A stretch of 43,423 nucleotides of DNA from Azohydromonas lata NBRC 102462 (GCF_001571085.1 NZ_BCTC01000057.1:1-43423), one strand, 5' to 3'; counted from the first letter of the stretch, positions 1-9,324 are shown. A program made the numbers and translations. Notes: a model not told the origin generated them from the letters alone.

Positions 1-200
1 GGCGGCGGGGGCGGTGGAGGGGGCGGAACCGGTTTCGGCTCGTCCAGCAGCACGGCCATCACGGGGGCCTGGACGACTTCCACCACCTTGCGCGCGAGGC
101 CGGAGTACAGCGCCCAGCCCAGTAGCACATGCATCAGCACCACGGCCGCGATGCCCAGGAGGTGGCGTGCGGGGTTGCGTTGCTGGCTGGCGAAATCCAC
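1..200 (-). CDS. tonB: Energy transducer TonB, N-terminal part (cut by window edge)
   Basis: The minus-strand reading frame from a GTG at 200 gives a short charged start, one hydrophobic segment (about residues 14-36, around LLGIAAVVLMHVLLGWALY), a KVVEVVQAPV stretch, then a run of prolines at the window edge. This is the layout of TonB, which is anchored in the inner membrane and carries proton-motive energy through a periplasmic Pro-rich arm to outer-membrane receptors. Only about 66 codons are present, so the C-terminal receptor-binding domain is missing. No good Shine-Dalgarno stands before the GTG and no ATG lies in frame close upstream, so the start is tentative. A TATAGT box on this strand at about 273-278 may be its -10. 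It is divergent from the hybrid kinase at 414. Confidence 0.72.
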   Translation of the reverse strand, partial: MDFASQQRNPARHLLGIAAVVLMHVLLGWALYSGLARKVVEVVQAPVMAVLLDEPKPVPPPPPPPP

Positions 201-366
201 GGGGCGTGCGGCTGGAAAAGGCCGTATCGGGTGAGACGGGTGCGCGCCACGGGGCGCGGCCAAAGCGCGCGACTATAGCTTGCCCCGTGGCAGGGTCTGG
301 GCAGCGGGTTTGCTGCGCGTCCGCCGCGTCGCGCATGATGGTCAGGCCTATCCCAGTGAAACCCTG

Positions 367-417
367 ATGAACCCGGGAAAATTACCGAAAGAAGTACAAG
401 CCGAGGCGCCCCAATGA
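367..417 (+). other. Possible 16-codon leader ORF coupled to the hybrid kinase
   Basis: ATG at 367 opens a 16-codon frame ([16 protein letters not shown]) whose TGA overlaps the ATG of the hybrid kinase gene as ATGA. Such an overlap would allow translational coupling. The frame is also open upstream of this ATG. No homolog is recognised and no clear Shine-Dalgarno precedes it, so it may be chance. Confidence 0.25.
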
Positions 418-3400
418 CGGGCGCCGCCATTTCCCGAAGCCTGCGCACCGGCCTGTGGGGCCCGTTGCTGCTGCTGGCCGTGCTGGCCGCGCTGCTGACC
501 TTCCTGGGCGTGCGCACCCTCTACCAGCAGGACGAGCTGCGCGAATGCGCCCGCCTCGAAGCCGTGGCCGAGCTGCGCGCCACGCAGGTCGTGAAATGGC
601 TGGAGGACGCGCGCCGCGCCGCGCGCTACCTGGGCAGCAGCCAGCCCTTGGGCGATCTGTTCCGCCAGTGGCACGACGACGGCAGCGAGAGCGCACGCAG
701 CATCTTCCAGGAGCGCGTGCACGGCTTTCGCAACGTCATCGCCTCCCGCGACGTGCTGGTGGTGGATCCGCAGGGCCGCGTGCTGCTGCAAGGCGGGCCG
801 GCCGAAGCCGAGGCGCCGCCGCCGCTGCGCGAGGCCATCCAACGCGCGCTGGCCAGCGGGCAGGCCGAACACAGCGGCCTGTACCGCACCCAAGACCAGG
901 CCCATGCGCTGCGGCTGGACATGGTCATGCCGCTGCTCTACAGCGGCGATGCGCAGCCCCAGGCGCTGCTGGTGTTCCGCATGGACCCGGCCACCGAGCT
1001 CTTCCCGCAGCTCGCCCGCTGGCCCGTGCCCACCGAAACGGCCGAGACGGTGATGTGGCACCGCGCGGGCGAGCAGGTCGAGGCGCTGAGCCCGCTGCGC
1101 GCCGACGCGCAGGCCGCCCTGACCCTGCGCCGCCCGCTGGCGCAGCCCGGCTGGCTGATGGGCGACGTGCTGCGCCAGGGCACGCCGGCACCCGGCGCGA
1201 CGACCGAGCGCCAGGACTTCCGCGGCGTGCCGGTGCTGGCCGCCTGGCGCCCCGTGCCCGGCACCGACTGGGTGCTGGTGGCCAAGATGGACCGCAGCGA
1301 GGCCCTGGCGCCCACGCAGCGCCTGGCCGTGAGCATCGCCGCCGCTGCCGCCGCGCTGCTGGCCGCTGCGGCCGCCGCGCTGTACCTGCAGCGCCAGCGC
1401 CGCATGCTGGAGGAGTCGCAGCGCCTGGCCGCCGAGCAGCAGGAGCGGCTGCGCGCCCTGGCGCTGCTGGAGGCCATCTCCGAGGCCTCCACCGACCCCA
1501 TCTACGCCAAGGACCTGCAGGGCCGCTACCTCTTCTGCAACCGCGAGGCGCTGCGCGCGCTGGGCCGCCCGGCCGAGGAAGTGATTGGGCAGGACGACAC
1601 GGCGCTCATGCCCTCCGAGGACGCCGCCCGCATCCAGGCCCTCGACCGCCAGGTGCTGGCCGACGACGCCACCACCACCCGCGTCACGCAGTTCCGCACC
1701 GCGCGCGGTCCGCACATCTACCTCTCCACCAAGGGCCCGCTGCGCGACGGCCAGGGCCGCGTGGTGGGCATCTTCGGCGTCTCGCGCGACATCTCCGAGC
1801 TGCACGCCACGCAGGACAGGCTGCGCCGCCTGTCGCTGGCGGTGGAGCAGAGCCCGAACGCCATCCTCATCATCGACCGCCGCGGCGTGGTGCGCTACGC
1901 CAACGAGGGCTGGGCCGCCATCGCAGGCGCCCCCGTGGACAGCTTCGAGGGCCAGGGCCTGCGCGAGGCCGGGCTGGGCGAGGTGGCCGATGCGCTGTGG
2001 CCCGCCCTGGAGGCCGGCGAGCCCTGGACGGGCGAGCTGCACCTGAACGGCCGCACTGGCCAGGCGCACGACCTGCGCGTGCGCCTGGTGCCCATACAGC
2101 ACCCCGATGGACGCAAGCACGAGCTGCTGCTGGTGTTCGAGGACGTCACCGCGCTGCGCCGCAAGGCCGCCGAGCTGGCCCAGCACCGCGACCTGCTGGA
2201 GCGCCGCGTGGTCGAGCGCACCCGCCAACTGGAAGACTTGAACCTCGCGCTGCGCGTGCAGGCCGAGGAGGTGGCCACGCTCTACAACCGCGCGCCCTGC
2301 GGCTACCACTCCACCGACGCCGAGGGCTTCTTCATCGCCGTCAACGACACCGAGCTGGCCATGCTGGGCTACGAGCGCACGGAAGTCGTCAACCGGCTGC
2401 GCCTGCCGGACCTGCTCACGCCCTCGCAGCGGCCCCTCTTCGCGCAGTACCGCGCGCAACTGGAGCGGCTGGGCATGCTGCGCGGGCTGGAGTACGACTT
2501 CGTGCGCAAGGACGGCAGCCTGCTGCCCGTGGTGGTGGACGTGGCCGCCGAGCTCGACGCCCAGGGCCGGCTGCTGCGCACCCGCGCCACCATGTTCGAC
2601 AACCGCGAGCGCAAGGCGCGCGAGGCCGAAATCCAGGCCCTGCACGCGCGGCTGGCGCAACGCGCCGAGGAGGCCGAGAGCGCCAACCGCGCCAAGAGCG
2701 CCTTCCTGGCCAACATGAGCCACGAAATCCGCACGCCGCTCAACGCCGTCATCGGCCTCACGCACCTGCTGCGCCGCGACCAGCCCACGCCCGCGCAGGC
2801 CGAGCGCCTGGCCAAGATGGAGGACGCCGCGCAGCACCTGCTCAGCGTCATCAACGACGTGCTGGACCTCTCCAAGATAGAAGCCGGCAAGCTGGAGCTG
2901 GAGTGCGTCGACTTCCGCCTGGACGAGCTGCTGGCGCGCAGCTTCGACCTCGTGGCCGGCCGCGCCCGCCAGAAGGACCTGGAGCTGGTGGTGGACAGCG
3001 CCGGGCTGCCCGCGGCGCTGCACGGCGACCCGACGCGGCTGTCGCAGGCGCTGGTCAACCTGCTGAGCAACGCCGTGAAGTTCACCGAGCAGGGCATGGT
3101 GCTGCTGCGCGCCGAGCAGCTCGGCCTGGACGGCGACGCGGTGCTGGCCCGCTTCGAGGTGCGCGACACGGGCATGGGCATCACGGCGGCGCAGCAGGCG
3201 CAGCTCTTCAACGCCTTCGAGCAGGCCGACAGCTCCACCACGCGGCGTTTCGGCGGCACGGGCTTGGGCCTGGCCATCACGCGGCGCCTGGTGCAGCTCA
3301 TGGGCGGCGACATCGGTGTGGACAGCGTGCCGGGGCAGGGCAGCCGCTTCTGGTTCACGCTGCCGCTGCGCGTGGCCCGGGGCGCGCCCGCGCCGCTGCC

Positions 3401-4349
3401 GCCGCCGGGCCTGCGGGGCCGGCGCGTGCTGCTGGTGGACGACCTGGCCGAGGCGCGCGAGGCCATGGAGCAGCTCCTGCGCGTCATGGGCCTCACGGTG
3501 GACCTGGCGTCTTCCGGCGAGCAGGCGCTGCAGGCCGTGCAAAGCGCCAGCCTGCGCAATGAGCCCTACGAGCTGCTGCTCATCGACTGGCAGATGCCCG
3601 GCATGGACGGGCTGCAGACGCTGCAGCGCCTGCGCGGCTTGGGCGCCGAGCTGCCGCCCAGCCTGCTGGTGACCGCGCACGACTCCGACGCGGTCGAGAC
3701 CGCCGCGCAGCGCGCGGGCTTCAGCGCCGTGCTCACCAAGCCCGTGACCGCCTCCACGCTGCTGGACCGGCTGGTGCAGTTGCCGCTGGCGCCGTCGGCG
3801 GCCGAGCTGCCGGCGCTGGCCCAGGGGCTGCCAGCCTCCATACCCGGGGCGATGCCGGGCAATGGGGCGCCGGCCCCGTCGTCCTCCGGGCCCTCCGCAG
3901 GGGCGGCCGCCGTGGCGGCTGCGCCGGCGTCGCCCGCGGTGAGCGCGGCGGCGCTGCGCGCGCGCTACGCCGGGCTGCGCGTGCTGCTGGTGGAGGACAA
4001 CCCCGTCAACCGCGAGCTGGCCACCGAGCTGCTTCGCTATGCGGGCTTCGAGGTGGACTGCGCCGGCGACGGCGCCGAGGCGCTGGCCATGGCGCGGCGC
4101 CACGACGGCTACGCGCTCATCCTCATGGACATGCAGATGCCGGTGATGGACGGTCTGGAGGCCGCGCGCGCCATTCGCGCGCGGCCGGACGTGGCGCAGG
4201 TGCCCATCCTGGCCATGACGGCCAACGCCTTCGCCGAGGACCGCGCCGCCTGCATGGCCGCAGGCATGAACGACTACATCGCCAAGCCCGTCAACCCCGT
4301 GCTGCTTTACTCGACGCTGCAACGGTGGCTGGATAAGGCAAAAGCGTGA
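414..4349 (+). CDS. Hybrid sensor histidine kinase with three PAS domains and two receiver domains
   Basis: A 1311-residue membrane-bound hybrid kinase. It has a first transmembrane helix at about residues 13-35, a periplasmic sensor region of about 270 residues, and a second, Ala-rich helix at about 303-324. PAS-like domains follow at about 345-465, 470-580 and 620-740, with a coiled coil at 580-620 between the last two. The HisKA domain carries [11 protein letters not shown] with the phospho-accepting His at 770. The ATPase domain shows the N box (NLLSNAVKF, about 882), DTGMGI and GGTGLGL. Two receiver domains have their Asp at 1058 (IDWQMPG) and 1239 ([10 protein letters not shown]), joined by an Ala/Pro/Ser-rich linker. 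I see no HPt domain, and no cognate regulator is adjacent unless the FliA-like sigma gene downstream is connected. A GAGG 7 bases upstream supports this start. The signal sensed is unknown. Confidence 0.93.
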   Translation: MTGAAISRSLRTGLWGPLLLLAVLAALLTFLGVRTLYQQDELRECARLEAVAELRATQVVKWLEDARRAARYLGSSQPLGDLFRQWHDDGSESARSIFQERVHGFRNVIASRDVLVVDPQGRVLLQGGPAEAEAPPPLREAIQRALASGQAEHSGLYRTQDQAHALRLDMVMPLLYSGDAQPQALLVFRMDPATELFPQLARWPVPTETAETVMWHRAGEQVEALSPLRADAQAALTLRRPLAQPGWLMGDVLRQGTPAPGATTERQDFRGVPVLAAWRPVPGTDWVLVAKMDRSEALAPTQRLAVSIAAAAAALLAAAAAALYLQRQRRMLEESQRLAAEQQERLRALALLEAISEASTDPIYAKDLQGRYLFCNREALRALGRPAEEVIGQDDTALMPSEDAARIQALDRQVLADDATTTRVTQFRTARGPHIYLSTKGPLRDGQGRVVGIFGVSRDISELHATQDRLRRLSLAVEQSPNAILIIDRRGVVRYANEGWAAIAGAPVDSFEGQGLREAGLGEVADALWPALEAGEPWTGELHLNGRTGQAHDLRVRLVPIQHPDGRKHELLLVFEDVTALRRKAAELAQHRDLLERRVVERTRQLEDLNLALRVQAEEVATLYNRAPCGYHSTDAEGFFIAVNDTELAMLGYERTEVVNRLRLPDLLTPSQRPLFAQYRAQLERLGMLRGLEYDFVRKDGSLLPVVVDVAAELDAQGRLLRTRATMFDNRERKAREAEIQALHARLAQRAEEAESANRAKSAFLANMSHEIRTPLNAVIGLTHLLRRDQPTPAQAERLAKMEDAAQHLLSVINDVLDLSKIEAGKLELECVDFRLDELLARSFDLVAGRARQKDLELVVDSAGLPAALHGDPTRLSQALVNLLSNAVKFTEQGMVLLRAEQLGLDGDAVLARFEVRDTGMGITAAQQAQLFNAFEQADSSTTRRFGGTGLGLAITRRLVQLMGGDIGVDSVPGQGSRFWFTLPLRVARGAPAPLPPPGLRGRRVLLVDDLAEAREAMEQLLRVMGLTVDLASSGEQALQAVQSASLRNEPYELLLIDWQMPGMDGLQTLQRLRGLGAELPPSLLVTAHDSDAVETAAQRAGFSAVLTKPVTASTLLDRLVQLPLAPSAAELPALAQGLPASIPGAMPGNGAPAPSSSGPSAGAAAVAAAPASPAVSAAALRARYAGLRVLLVEDNPVNRELATELLRYAGFEVDCAGDGAEALAMARRHDGYALILMDMQMPVMDGLEAARAIRARPDVAQVPILAMTANAFAEDRAACMAAGMNDYIAKPVNPVLLYSTLQRWLDKAKA

Positions 4350-4364
4350 AAGCCTGTGCAAGTC

Positions 4365-4389
4365 CCCGCCTAGGCGGGCAGCCTAAAAT
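4365..4389 (+). promoter_or_regulatory. Palindrome and -10-like box before the FliA-like sigma gene
   Basis: A perfect 14-base palindrome CCCGCCTAGGCGGG (4365-4378) is followed by TAAAAT (4384-4389), which ends only 6 bases before the ATG at 4396. If TAAAAT is a -10 box, the transcript would begin at or next to the ATG. No convincing -35 is seen. The palindrome could be an operator or a weak terminator of the kinase gene. Confidence 0.35.
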
Positions 4390-4395
4390 CCAACC

Positions 4396-5334
4396 ATGGT
4401 CCTTCCTATGCATGGCGTCCCCTCGGCACTGATCGCCCGTAACGAATCCTGGGTGCGCAAGCAGGCCCAGGCGCTGGTACGTCACCTTCCAGCCAACGTG
4501 GAGAAGGCCGACCTCATCCAGGTCGGCCTCATTGCGGTGGCGCAGGCGGCGCTGAGTTTCGAGTGGGAAGGTGACCGCGACACCGAGGAGGCCAAGGAGG
4601 CTTTCGTCCGCTATGCGCGCATGCGCGTCAAGGGCGCGATGCTCGACGAGCTGCGCCAGATGGACCACCTGGGCCGCGGCCAGCGCCGCAAGGTCAAGAT
4701 CATCCAGATCGCGCGCGAGCGCTGGCGCGCCACCAACGGCGGCGAGGCCACGCTGGCGCAGATCAGCAAGGTCTGCGGCCTCTCGGTGGACGAGATTTCC
4801 GCGCTGGAAATGCTGGACCAGGCCGGCCGCACCCGCAGCAGCAGCGGGCCGGACTCGGAGTTCGACGAGCAGCCGCACTACGAATTCCACCCCGCCACCG
4901 AGAAGGAAGAGGTGGAGGCCCGCGTGGACACCAGCATCGTGATGCGCCACCTGGAGAAGTTCTTCGCGCAGTTGCCGGATCGCGACCGGCAGGTGATCGA
5001 CTCGTATTTGGGCGTGGGCATGACGCCGGTGGAGCTGGCCGCTTCGCTCAAGGTCACGCCCTCGCGCGTGTCGCAGCTCTACAAGTCGGTGCTGCAGCGC
5101 ATTTCCACGCACTTCGGCCACAGCCAGCTCCGTGCGGCCGACCGCGCGCCCAACATCGCGACCAAGCATTTCGACGAGCTGGTGGCCGAGCGCGAGAAGG
5201 AACTGGAAGCACTGCCCACCGACGGGCCGTGGGGCACCCTCATCGAGAACGTGCTGACCAAGCCCAAGGAGCAGTTCGGCGACCGCGACGGCGACAACCG
5301 CATCTCCGTCAGCAGCACCACGCGCTGGGGCTGA
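4396..5334 (+). CDS. FliA/sigma-28-like RNA polymerase sigma factor
   Basis: A 312-residue sigma-70 family protein. Region 2 (about residues 38-90) contains the FliA/WhiG-type core RVKGAMLDELRQ. Region 3 follows, and region 4 (about 192-238) ends in a helix-turn-helix, LKVTPSRVSQLYKSVLQRI. This architecture resembles flagellar/sporulation-type sigma factors rather than ECF factors. It is longer than a typical FliA of roughly 240 residues because of an acidic, polar tail of about 75 residues after region 4. No flagellar gene is nearby. No Shine-Dalgarno precedes either ATG (4396 or in-frame 4408), and a TAAAAT box lies 6 bases upstream, so translation may be leaderless. The kinase gene ends 46 bases upstream. 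Whether this is the cell's flagellar sigma or a paralogue cannot be decided here. Confidence 0.85.
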   Translation: MVLPMHGVPSALIARNESWVRKQAQALVRHLPANVEKADLIQVGLIAVAQAALSFEWEGDRDTEEAKEAFVRYARMRVKGAMLDELRQMDHLGRGQRRKVKIIQIARERWRATNGGEATLAQISKVCGLSVDEISALEMLDQAGRTRSSSGPDSEFDEQPHYEFHPATEKEEVEARVDTSIVMRHLEKFFAQLPDRDRQVIDSYLGVGMTPVELAASLKVTPSRVSQLYKSVLQRISTHFGHSQLRAADRAPNIATKHFDELVAEREKELEALPTDGPWGTLIENVLTKPKEQFGDRDGDNRISVSSTTRWG

Positions 5335-5386
5335 CCGGCTGGATGTCCCGCCCGCGGCCGGCCACCAGGCGCCGCCGCCGACAAAT

Positions 5387-5414
5387 ACCAAGGGCCCGCA
5401 TGCGGGCCCTTGGT
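5387..5414. terminator. Bidirectional intrinsic terminator between the sigma gene and the thiolase gene
   Basis: A perfect 28-base inverted repeat (arms ACCAAGGGCCCGCA and TGCGGGCCCTTGGT) is followed by GTTTTC on the plus strand and preceded by an A-containing stretch that would be U-rich on the minus strand. It lies between the convergent ends of the sigma gene (5334, plus) and the thiolase gene (5460, minus), so it probably serves both. Confidence 0.85.
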
Positions 5415-5459
5415 GTTTTCAGACGGGCGCCTCGCGCGGGCGGGGCGCCGCGCTTGGCG

Positions 5460-6644
5460 TCAGCAGCGCTCGAAGATGGCGGCGATACCCTGGCCGCCGC
5501 CGATGCACATGGTCACCAGTGCGTAGCGGCCCTGGATGCGCTGCAGCTCGTGCAGCGCCTTGGTGGCGATGATGGCGCCCGTGCCGCCCACCGGGTGGCC
5601 CAGCGAGATGCCGGAGCCGTTGGGGTTGACCTTGGCGGGGTCCAGGTCGAGTTGCTTGGCCACGGCGCAGGCTTGGGCGGCGAAGGCTTCGTTGGACTCG
5701 ATCACGTCCAGGTCAGCCACCTTCAGCCCCGCGCGCTGCAGCGCGATCTTGGAGGCCGGCACGGGGCCGATGCCCATGATTTCCGGCTCCACGCCGGCGT
5801 GGGCGTAGGCCACCAGGCGGGCGATGGGCCTGAGGCCATTGGCCTGCACCGCGTTGCCGCTGGCCAGCACCAGGGCCCCGGCGCCGTCGTTGATGCCCGA
5901 CGCATTGCCCGCGGTGACGCGGCCGTTTTCCTTGCGGAAGGCGGGCTTCATCTTGGCCAGCGTCTCCAGCGTGGTGTCGGCCTTGATGTGCTCGTCCACC
6001 TCGAAGCTCACCGTGCCCTTGCGCGAGGCGATCAGCACCGGGGCGATCTGGCCCTTGAAGCGGCCTTCGGCCGTGGCGGCGGCGGCGCGGCGGTGGCTCT
6101 CGACGGCCAGGGCGTCCATCTCGTCGCGGGTGATGCCGAAGCGGTCAGCCACGTTCTCGGCGGTCACGCCCATGTGGATGCGGCCGAACGGGTCGTGCAG
6201 GATGCCCAGCATGTAGTCCTGCATCTGCGCGTCGCCCATGCGCTGCCCCCAGCGGGCCGAGGGCATCAGGTAGGGGCCACGGCTCATGTGCTCGGCGCCG
6301 GCGCCGATGGCGAAGTCGCAGTCGCCCAGCATGATGGACTGCGAGGCGTTGACGATGGCCTGCAGCCCGGAGCCGCACAGGCGGTTGACGTTGAACGCCG
6401 GCGTCTCGTTGGGGCAGCCGGCGTTGATGGCGGCCACGCGGCTGAGGTAGGCGTCGCGCGCCTCGGTGGGAATGACGTTGCCCATGGCCAAGTGGCCGAT
6501 GCGGGCAGCGTCAACGCCGCTTTTTTCCAGCGCGGCCTTGACGGCGGTGGTGGCCAGGTCGGCCAGCGGCACGTCCTTCAGCGTGCCGCCGAAGGTGCCG
6601 ATGGCGGTGCGCATGGCCGAGAGAACAAACACTTCTTGCGTCAT
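5460..6644 (-). CDS. bktB: Acetyl-CoA C-acyltransferase (beta-ketothiolase, BktB-like)
   Basis: A 394-residue thiolase, the same length as Cupriavidus BktB and similar along its whole length as I recall that sequence. The nucleophile Cys90 lies in NRLCGSGLQ, His350 in GHPVGGTGA and the acid/base Cys380 in CIGGGQGIAAIF, so the catalytic triad is complete. Thiolases of this kind condense acyl-CoA with acetyl-CoA or run the last step of beta-oxidation in the cytoplasm; BktB types accept short-chain substrates for polyhydroxyalkanoate synthesis. The frame extends 18 codons upstream to 6698, but AAGGAG lies 8 bases before the ATG at 6644 and thiolases normally begin MT-E-V, so 6644 is the start. 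The exact substrate range is not shown by sequence. Confidence 0.93.
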   Translation of the reverse strand: MTQEVFVLSAMRTAIGTFGGTLKDVPLADLATTAVKAALEKSGVDAARIGHLAMGNVIPTEARDAYLSRVAAINAGCPNETPAFNVNRLCGSGLQAIVNASQSIMLGDCDFAIGAGAEHMSRGPYLMPSARWGQRMGDAQMQDYMLGILHDPFGRIHMGVTAENVADRFGITRDEMDALAVESHRRAAAATAEGRFKGQIAPVLIASRKGTVSFEVDEHIKADTTLETLAKMKPAFRKENGRVTAGNASGINDGAGALVLASGNAVQANGLRPIARLVAYAHAGVEPEIMGIGPVPASKIALQRAGLKVADLDVIESNEAFAAQACAVAKQLDLDPAKVNPNGSGISLGHPVGGTGAIIATKALHELQRIQGRYALVTMCIGGGQGIAAIFERC

Positions 6645-6717
6645 GGGGGTGTCTCCTTGTGTGGACTTGTTCACGGTAGGCGGCGGAACCCACATCAAGC
6701 TGACAAATCCGGAGTCG

Positions 6718-6733
6718 TCAGGGCTTGCCCTGA
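6718..6733. promoter_or_regulatory. Inverted repeat upstream of the thiolase gene
   Basis: TCAGGGC-TT-GCCCTGA forms a perfect inverted repeat about 75 bases upstream of the thiolase ATG, flanked by GTCGTCA direct repeats (6714-6720 and 6734-6740). It could be a regulator site for the thiolase gene or part of the 3' end of the hydrolase gene transcript, which ends at 6830 on the same strand. Nothing else is seen in the 6645-6829 gap. Confidence 0.3.
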
Positions 6734-6829
6734 GTCGTCACATGACGTACCACGACGTGCCCTTTAGCGGGCCTCCCGCGGCCTTTGTCGCGCCGCCGCC
6801 CCTGGCGGCTGCGGGCCTGGGGCCGCCGT

Positions 6830-7834
6830 TCAGCGCGGCGGCGGCAGCGGGTGGCCCAACATGCGTGGCAGCAGCCAGGCCAGGCCGCGGGCGGCGTCCA
6901 CGCGGGCGCTGAGCTGCACGGGGGCTTGCGGGCGCACCTGGCCGTCGGCATCCCGGCGGGCCACGGCGAAGGTGAAGGCGTAGAAGGGTTCCTGGCCCAT
7001 GCGCAAGTCGGTGATCAGCAGCTCGTCGCCCGCGCGCGCGAGCTTGTAGAAGCCCTGGCTGAAGGCGCGTACCTGCTGCGCGGCTTCCACGGGCATCAGC
7101 AGCGGCGAAAGCTCGGCGCCGCGGTCGAAGCGCTCGAAAGCCATGGGGGCGTCGCCGTCCAGCAGCGACTTGAAACCCTCATGGTAGTGGCCGTCCTGCA
7201 CCAGCACCACGCGCCACAGCAGCGTGGTCAGCGGCGCGGGCGTCACCAGCACGCGCTGCGGCGCCAGGCCCTGGGCGTGGGCGGCGGCGGTCGCCGCGTC
7301 GCGCACCTGCTGCTGCGCCAGGGCGCTCCAGCCGACGTAGGCCACGGCCAGGGCCAGGCCCGCGGCGTTCCAGCGCAGGGCCTGCGGGCGGCGGCGCAGC
7401 AGCGCGACGGCCAGGCCGGCGAGCAGCGGCAGGGTGACGAGCGGGTCGATGATGAAGACGGAGCCCATGGCGTGGGGCCTGTCGTCGAAGGGCAGCAGCA
7501 GCCGCGTGCCGTAGACGGTCATGAGGTCCAGCAGCGGGTGGGTGACGAGGGCCAGCCAGGTGGTGAGCCACCAGCGCCGGAAGGAGCCGCCCATGAGGCG
7601 CTGCGCGCCGAGGGCCAGCAGCGGCGCCAGCAGCGTGAGCCAGAAGAGGGAATGGCTGTGGCCGCGGTGCAGGACCATGTTGCGCACGGCGTCGCCGTGG
7701 TCGATGAACACGTCCAGGTCCGGCAGCGTGTTGCAGGCGGCGCCCCAGAGGGCGGCTTTCCAGGGCGCGACGCGGCGGCCCATGAAGGCCACGCCGACGG
7801 CGGCACCCAGGGCGAGGTGGGTAAGGGAGTCCAT
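6830..7834 (-). CDS. YdjM-like membrane-bound metal-dependent hydrolase (LexA-binding inner membrane hydrolase family)
   Basis: A 334-residue protein starting MDSLTHLALGAAVG, the typical opening of the YdjM/DUF457 family. Conserved His and Asp residues lie in DLDVFIDHGD, HRGHSHSLFW and THPLLDLMTVYG, which probably bind metal at the membrane face. Several hydrophobic segments (about residues 40-180) support an inner-membrane location, and a soluble C-terminal third follows. The substrate is unknown for the family as a whole. The frame stays open far upstream, across the neighbouring gene, but family similarity begins at this ATG. There is no strong Shine-Dalgarno. The gene follows the degenerate GGDEF gene by 86 bases on the same strand, so the two may be co-transcribed. 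Confidence 0.85.
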   Translation of the reverse strand: MDSLTHLALGAAVGVAFMGRRVAPWKAALWGAACNTLPDLDVFIDHGDAVRNMVLHRGHSHSLFWLTLLAPLLALGAQRLMGGSFRRWWLTTWLALVTHPLLDLMTVYGTRLLLPFDDRPHAMGSVFIIDPLVTLPLLAGLAVALLRRRPQALRWNAAGLALAVAYVGWSALAQQQVRDAATAAAHAQGLAPQRVLVTPAPLTTLLWRVVLVQDGHYHEGFKSLLDGDAPMAFERFDRGAELSPLLMPVEAAQQVRAFSQGFYKLARAGDELLITDLRMGQEPFYAFTFAVARRDADGQVRPQAPVQLSARVDAARGLAWLLPRMLGHPLPPPR

Positions 7835-7920
7835 GGGGCGCCATGCTGCCAGCGTGCTGGCGCAGGCATCGCGGCCCGGGGCTGACTGGGAAGGCGCGAC
7901 CGCCCCGCGCCGCCTCTGCC

Positions 7921-9138
7921 TCACCCCCCGGCCTGTGCTCCCTGCGGCGCCGGTGCCGCCATGGTCTGGGCCGGGCGCGGCCCAAGGCGGCGGCTTTCCA
8001 CGAACAGCGGCTCCTTGCCGCCGGCGGCCGCTCCCACGGCGCGGCCCGCGCCCTGGCGCTGCGCCTCGTCCAGCGCCGCGCGCGCGCGATGCAGGCCTTG
8101 CGCCAGGGCCTCGCCGCTGCGCAGCTCGCCCACGCCGAAGCTCAGGCTGACCTCGTCGACCGTCTCTTCCAGCAGCGACAGCGCCCGCACCCGTTCGGCG
8201 ATGCGCGTGGCCGCCGCCATGGCGTTGCGCAGCGAGGTGCCGGGCAGCAGCAGGACAAAAGCCTCGCCGTGGCGGCCGGCCAGGTCGTGGCCGCGCAGCG
8301 TGGCGTGCACGGCGTGCGCCACCACGCGGCGGCGCGCGCGCATGAGCTCCTGGCCGGCGCGCTCGGGGGCGTCGATGTCGAACACCAGTACCGCCGCGGC
8401 GCGCGTCTCTCGGCGCAGCACCCGGCGCGCGAGCACGTCGAAGTGCGCGCTGCCCGGGGCCATGAGCTCGCTGCGGCCCAGCAGCCGCAGCCGCCGCCGT
8501 GTCTCGCGCAGCGCGTTTTCCGCGCGCTCCTGGGCCAGCAGCGGCGCCACGCCGCTGGCGGCCACGGCCAGCAGGGCGTTGAGCAGCAGTGCCGCCGGGC
8601 CCACCCAGGGCGACTGGCCGCGCAGCGCCAGCCAGGCGGCGCCGCCCTGCAACAGCGCGCCGGCACCCAGCGTGAGGGCCGATACGCGCAGCACCATGCT
8701 CAGCCGCCGCACCTGCGAGCGCGCCAGCACCGCCGCCACGCTGGCCTGCAGCATCGCGGCCAGCACGGCGGCGTGGGCGTCGCGGTGCGGGCCCTCCTCG
8801 AACTCCAGGCCCAGGGCCCAGAGGGCCGCCAGGCCTGCCAGCAGCGCGTCGGCGCGTGAGCTGCCGGGCAGCCGGGCGCGCGCGTCGAAGCGGCGCAGCC
8901 CCTGCAGCGCCGCCAGCGGCCACAGGCACAGCAGCCACAGGCCCAGGCCGGAGAGCAGCGAGCCCCGCCCGGCCACCAGTTGCAGCCCCGCCCCGGCGGC
9001 GGCCAGCGCTGGGGCGGCGACCCAGCCCCAATGGCCGCGCGGCACGGTGCGCAGCAGTCCCCAAGCCGCCATCAAAATGGCCACGCCGGCGGTAAGCACC
9101 AGATCGGCCAGCAGCAGGGTCGGTAAGTCAGGTCGCAT
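7921..9138 (-). CDS. Membrane protein with degenerate GGDEF domain
   Basis: A 405-residue protein with a hydrophobic N-terminal half (several predicted helices between residues 8 and 200) and a C-terminal GGDEF-fold domain (about 245-370). The domain is recognisable from VLVFDIDAPERAGQ, LRGHDLAGRHGEAFVLLLPG and LSFGVGEL. The signature GGDEF reads HGEAF (residues 290-294), and the substrate-binding Lys/Asn of the usual DIDHFKxIND motif are absent. It is therefore probably not an active diguanylate cyclase and may be a membrane sensor or effector, possibly GTP-binding. The start chosen is the ATG at 9138 in front of RPDLPTLLLADLV. An earlier in-frame ATG at 9306 would add 56 Arg-rich residues unlike a membrane leader. 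It is divergent from the AIM24 gene. Confidence 0.75.
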   Translation of the reverse strand: MRPDLPTLLLADLVLTAGVAILMAAWGLLRTVPRGHWGWVAAPALAAAGAGLQLVAGRGSLLSGLGLWLLCLWPLAALQGLRRFDARARLPGSSRADALLAGLAALWALGLEFEEGPHRDAHAAVLAAMLQASVAAVLARSQVRRLSMVLRVSALTLGAGALLQGGAAWLALRGQSPWVGPAALLLNALLAVAASGVAPLLAQERAENALRETRRRLRLLGRSELMAPGSAHFDVLARRVLRRETRAAAVLVFDIDAPERAGQELMRARRRVVAHAVHATLRGHDLAGRHGEAFVLLLPGTSLRNAMAAATRIAERVRALSLLEETVDEVSLSFGVGELRSGEALAQGLHRARAALDEAQRQGAGRAVGAAAGGKEPLFVESRRLGPRPAQTMAAPAPQGAQAGG

Positions 9139-9324
9139 GTTTTTCCAGCGTTGCCTGCGGCCACCAAGGCGCGCACGCAGCCGCACTGTCGGTTTAGCCG
9201 CCACCCGCCCTGCAACCGCTTGCGACACACGGGCGGGGCGGCTGACGCCTGGATACAGCAGGGCCGGTGCCCGGGGGGGTTGGGTACCATCCCGGCGCTT
9301 TTCCATTTAGAGGGGTTACGCACC

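Noticed and set aside
1585-1717. GC-biased stretch inside the kinase PAS region as a possible frameshift or gene fusion joint
   Set aside because: The frame runs unbroken with PAS residues on both sides, so no frameshift is needed.
455-3562. A 1035-codon plus-strand frame inside the kinase gene
   Set aside because: Composition is Arg/Ala/Gly/Pro only, with no recognisable domain; it is a frame shadow of the kinase.
348-4361. A 1337-codon open frame on the minus strand, antisense to the hybrid kinase
   Set aside because: It is rich in His, Gln, Gly, Ala and Arg without domain motifs, as expected for the complement of a GC-rich gene with biased third positions. The plus-strand kinase domains are unmistakable.
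5229-6767. A 512-codon plus-strand frame across the thiolase gene
   Set aside because: It crosses a clear terminator and is the complement of the thiolase; no protein motifs.
7835-9064. Upstream extension of the YdjM-like protein to 744 codons
   Set aside because: The extension lies antiframe to the degenerate GGDEF gene on the same strand and is low-complexity Arg/Ala/Gly. Family similarity starts at MDSLTH.
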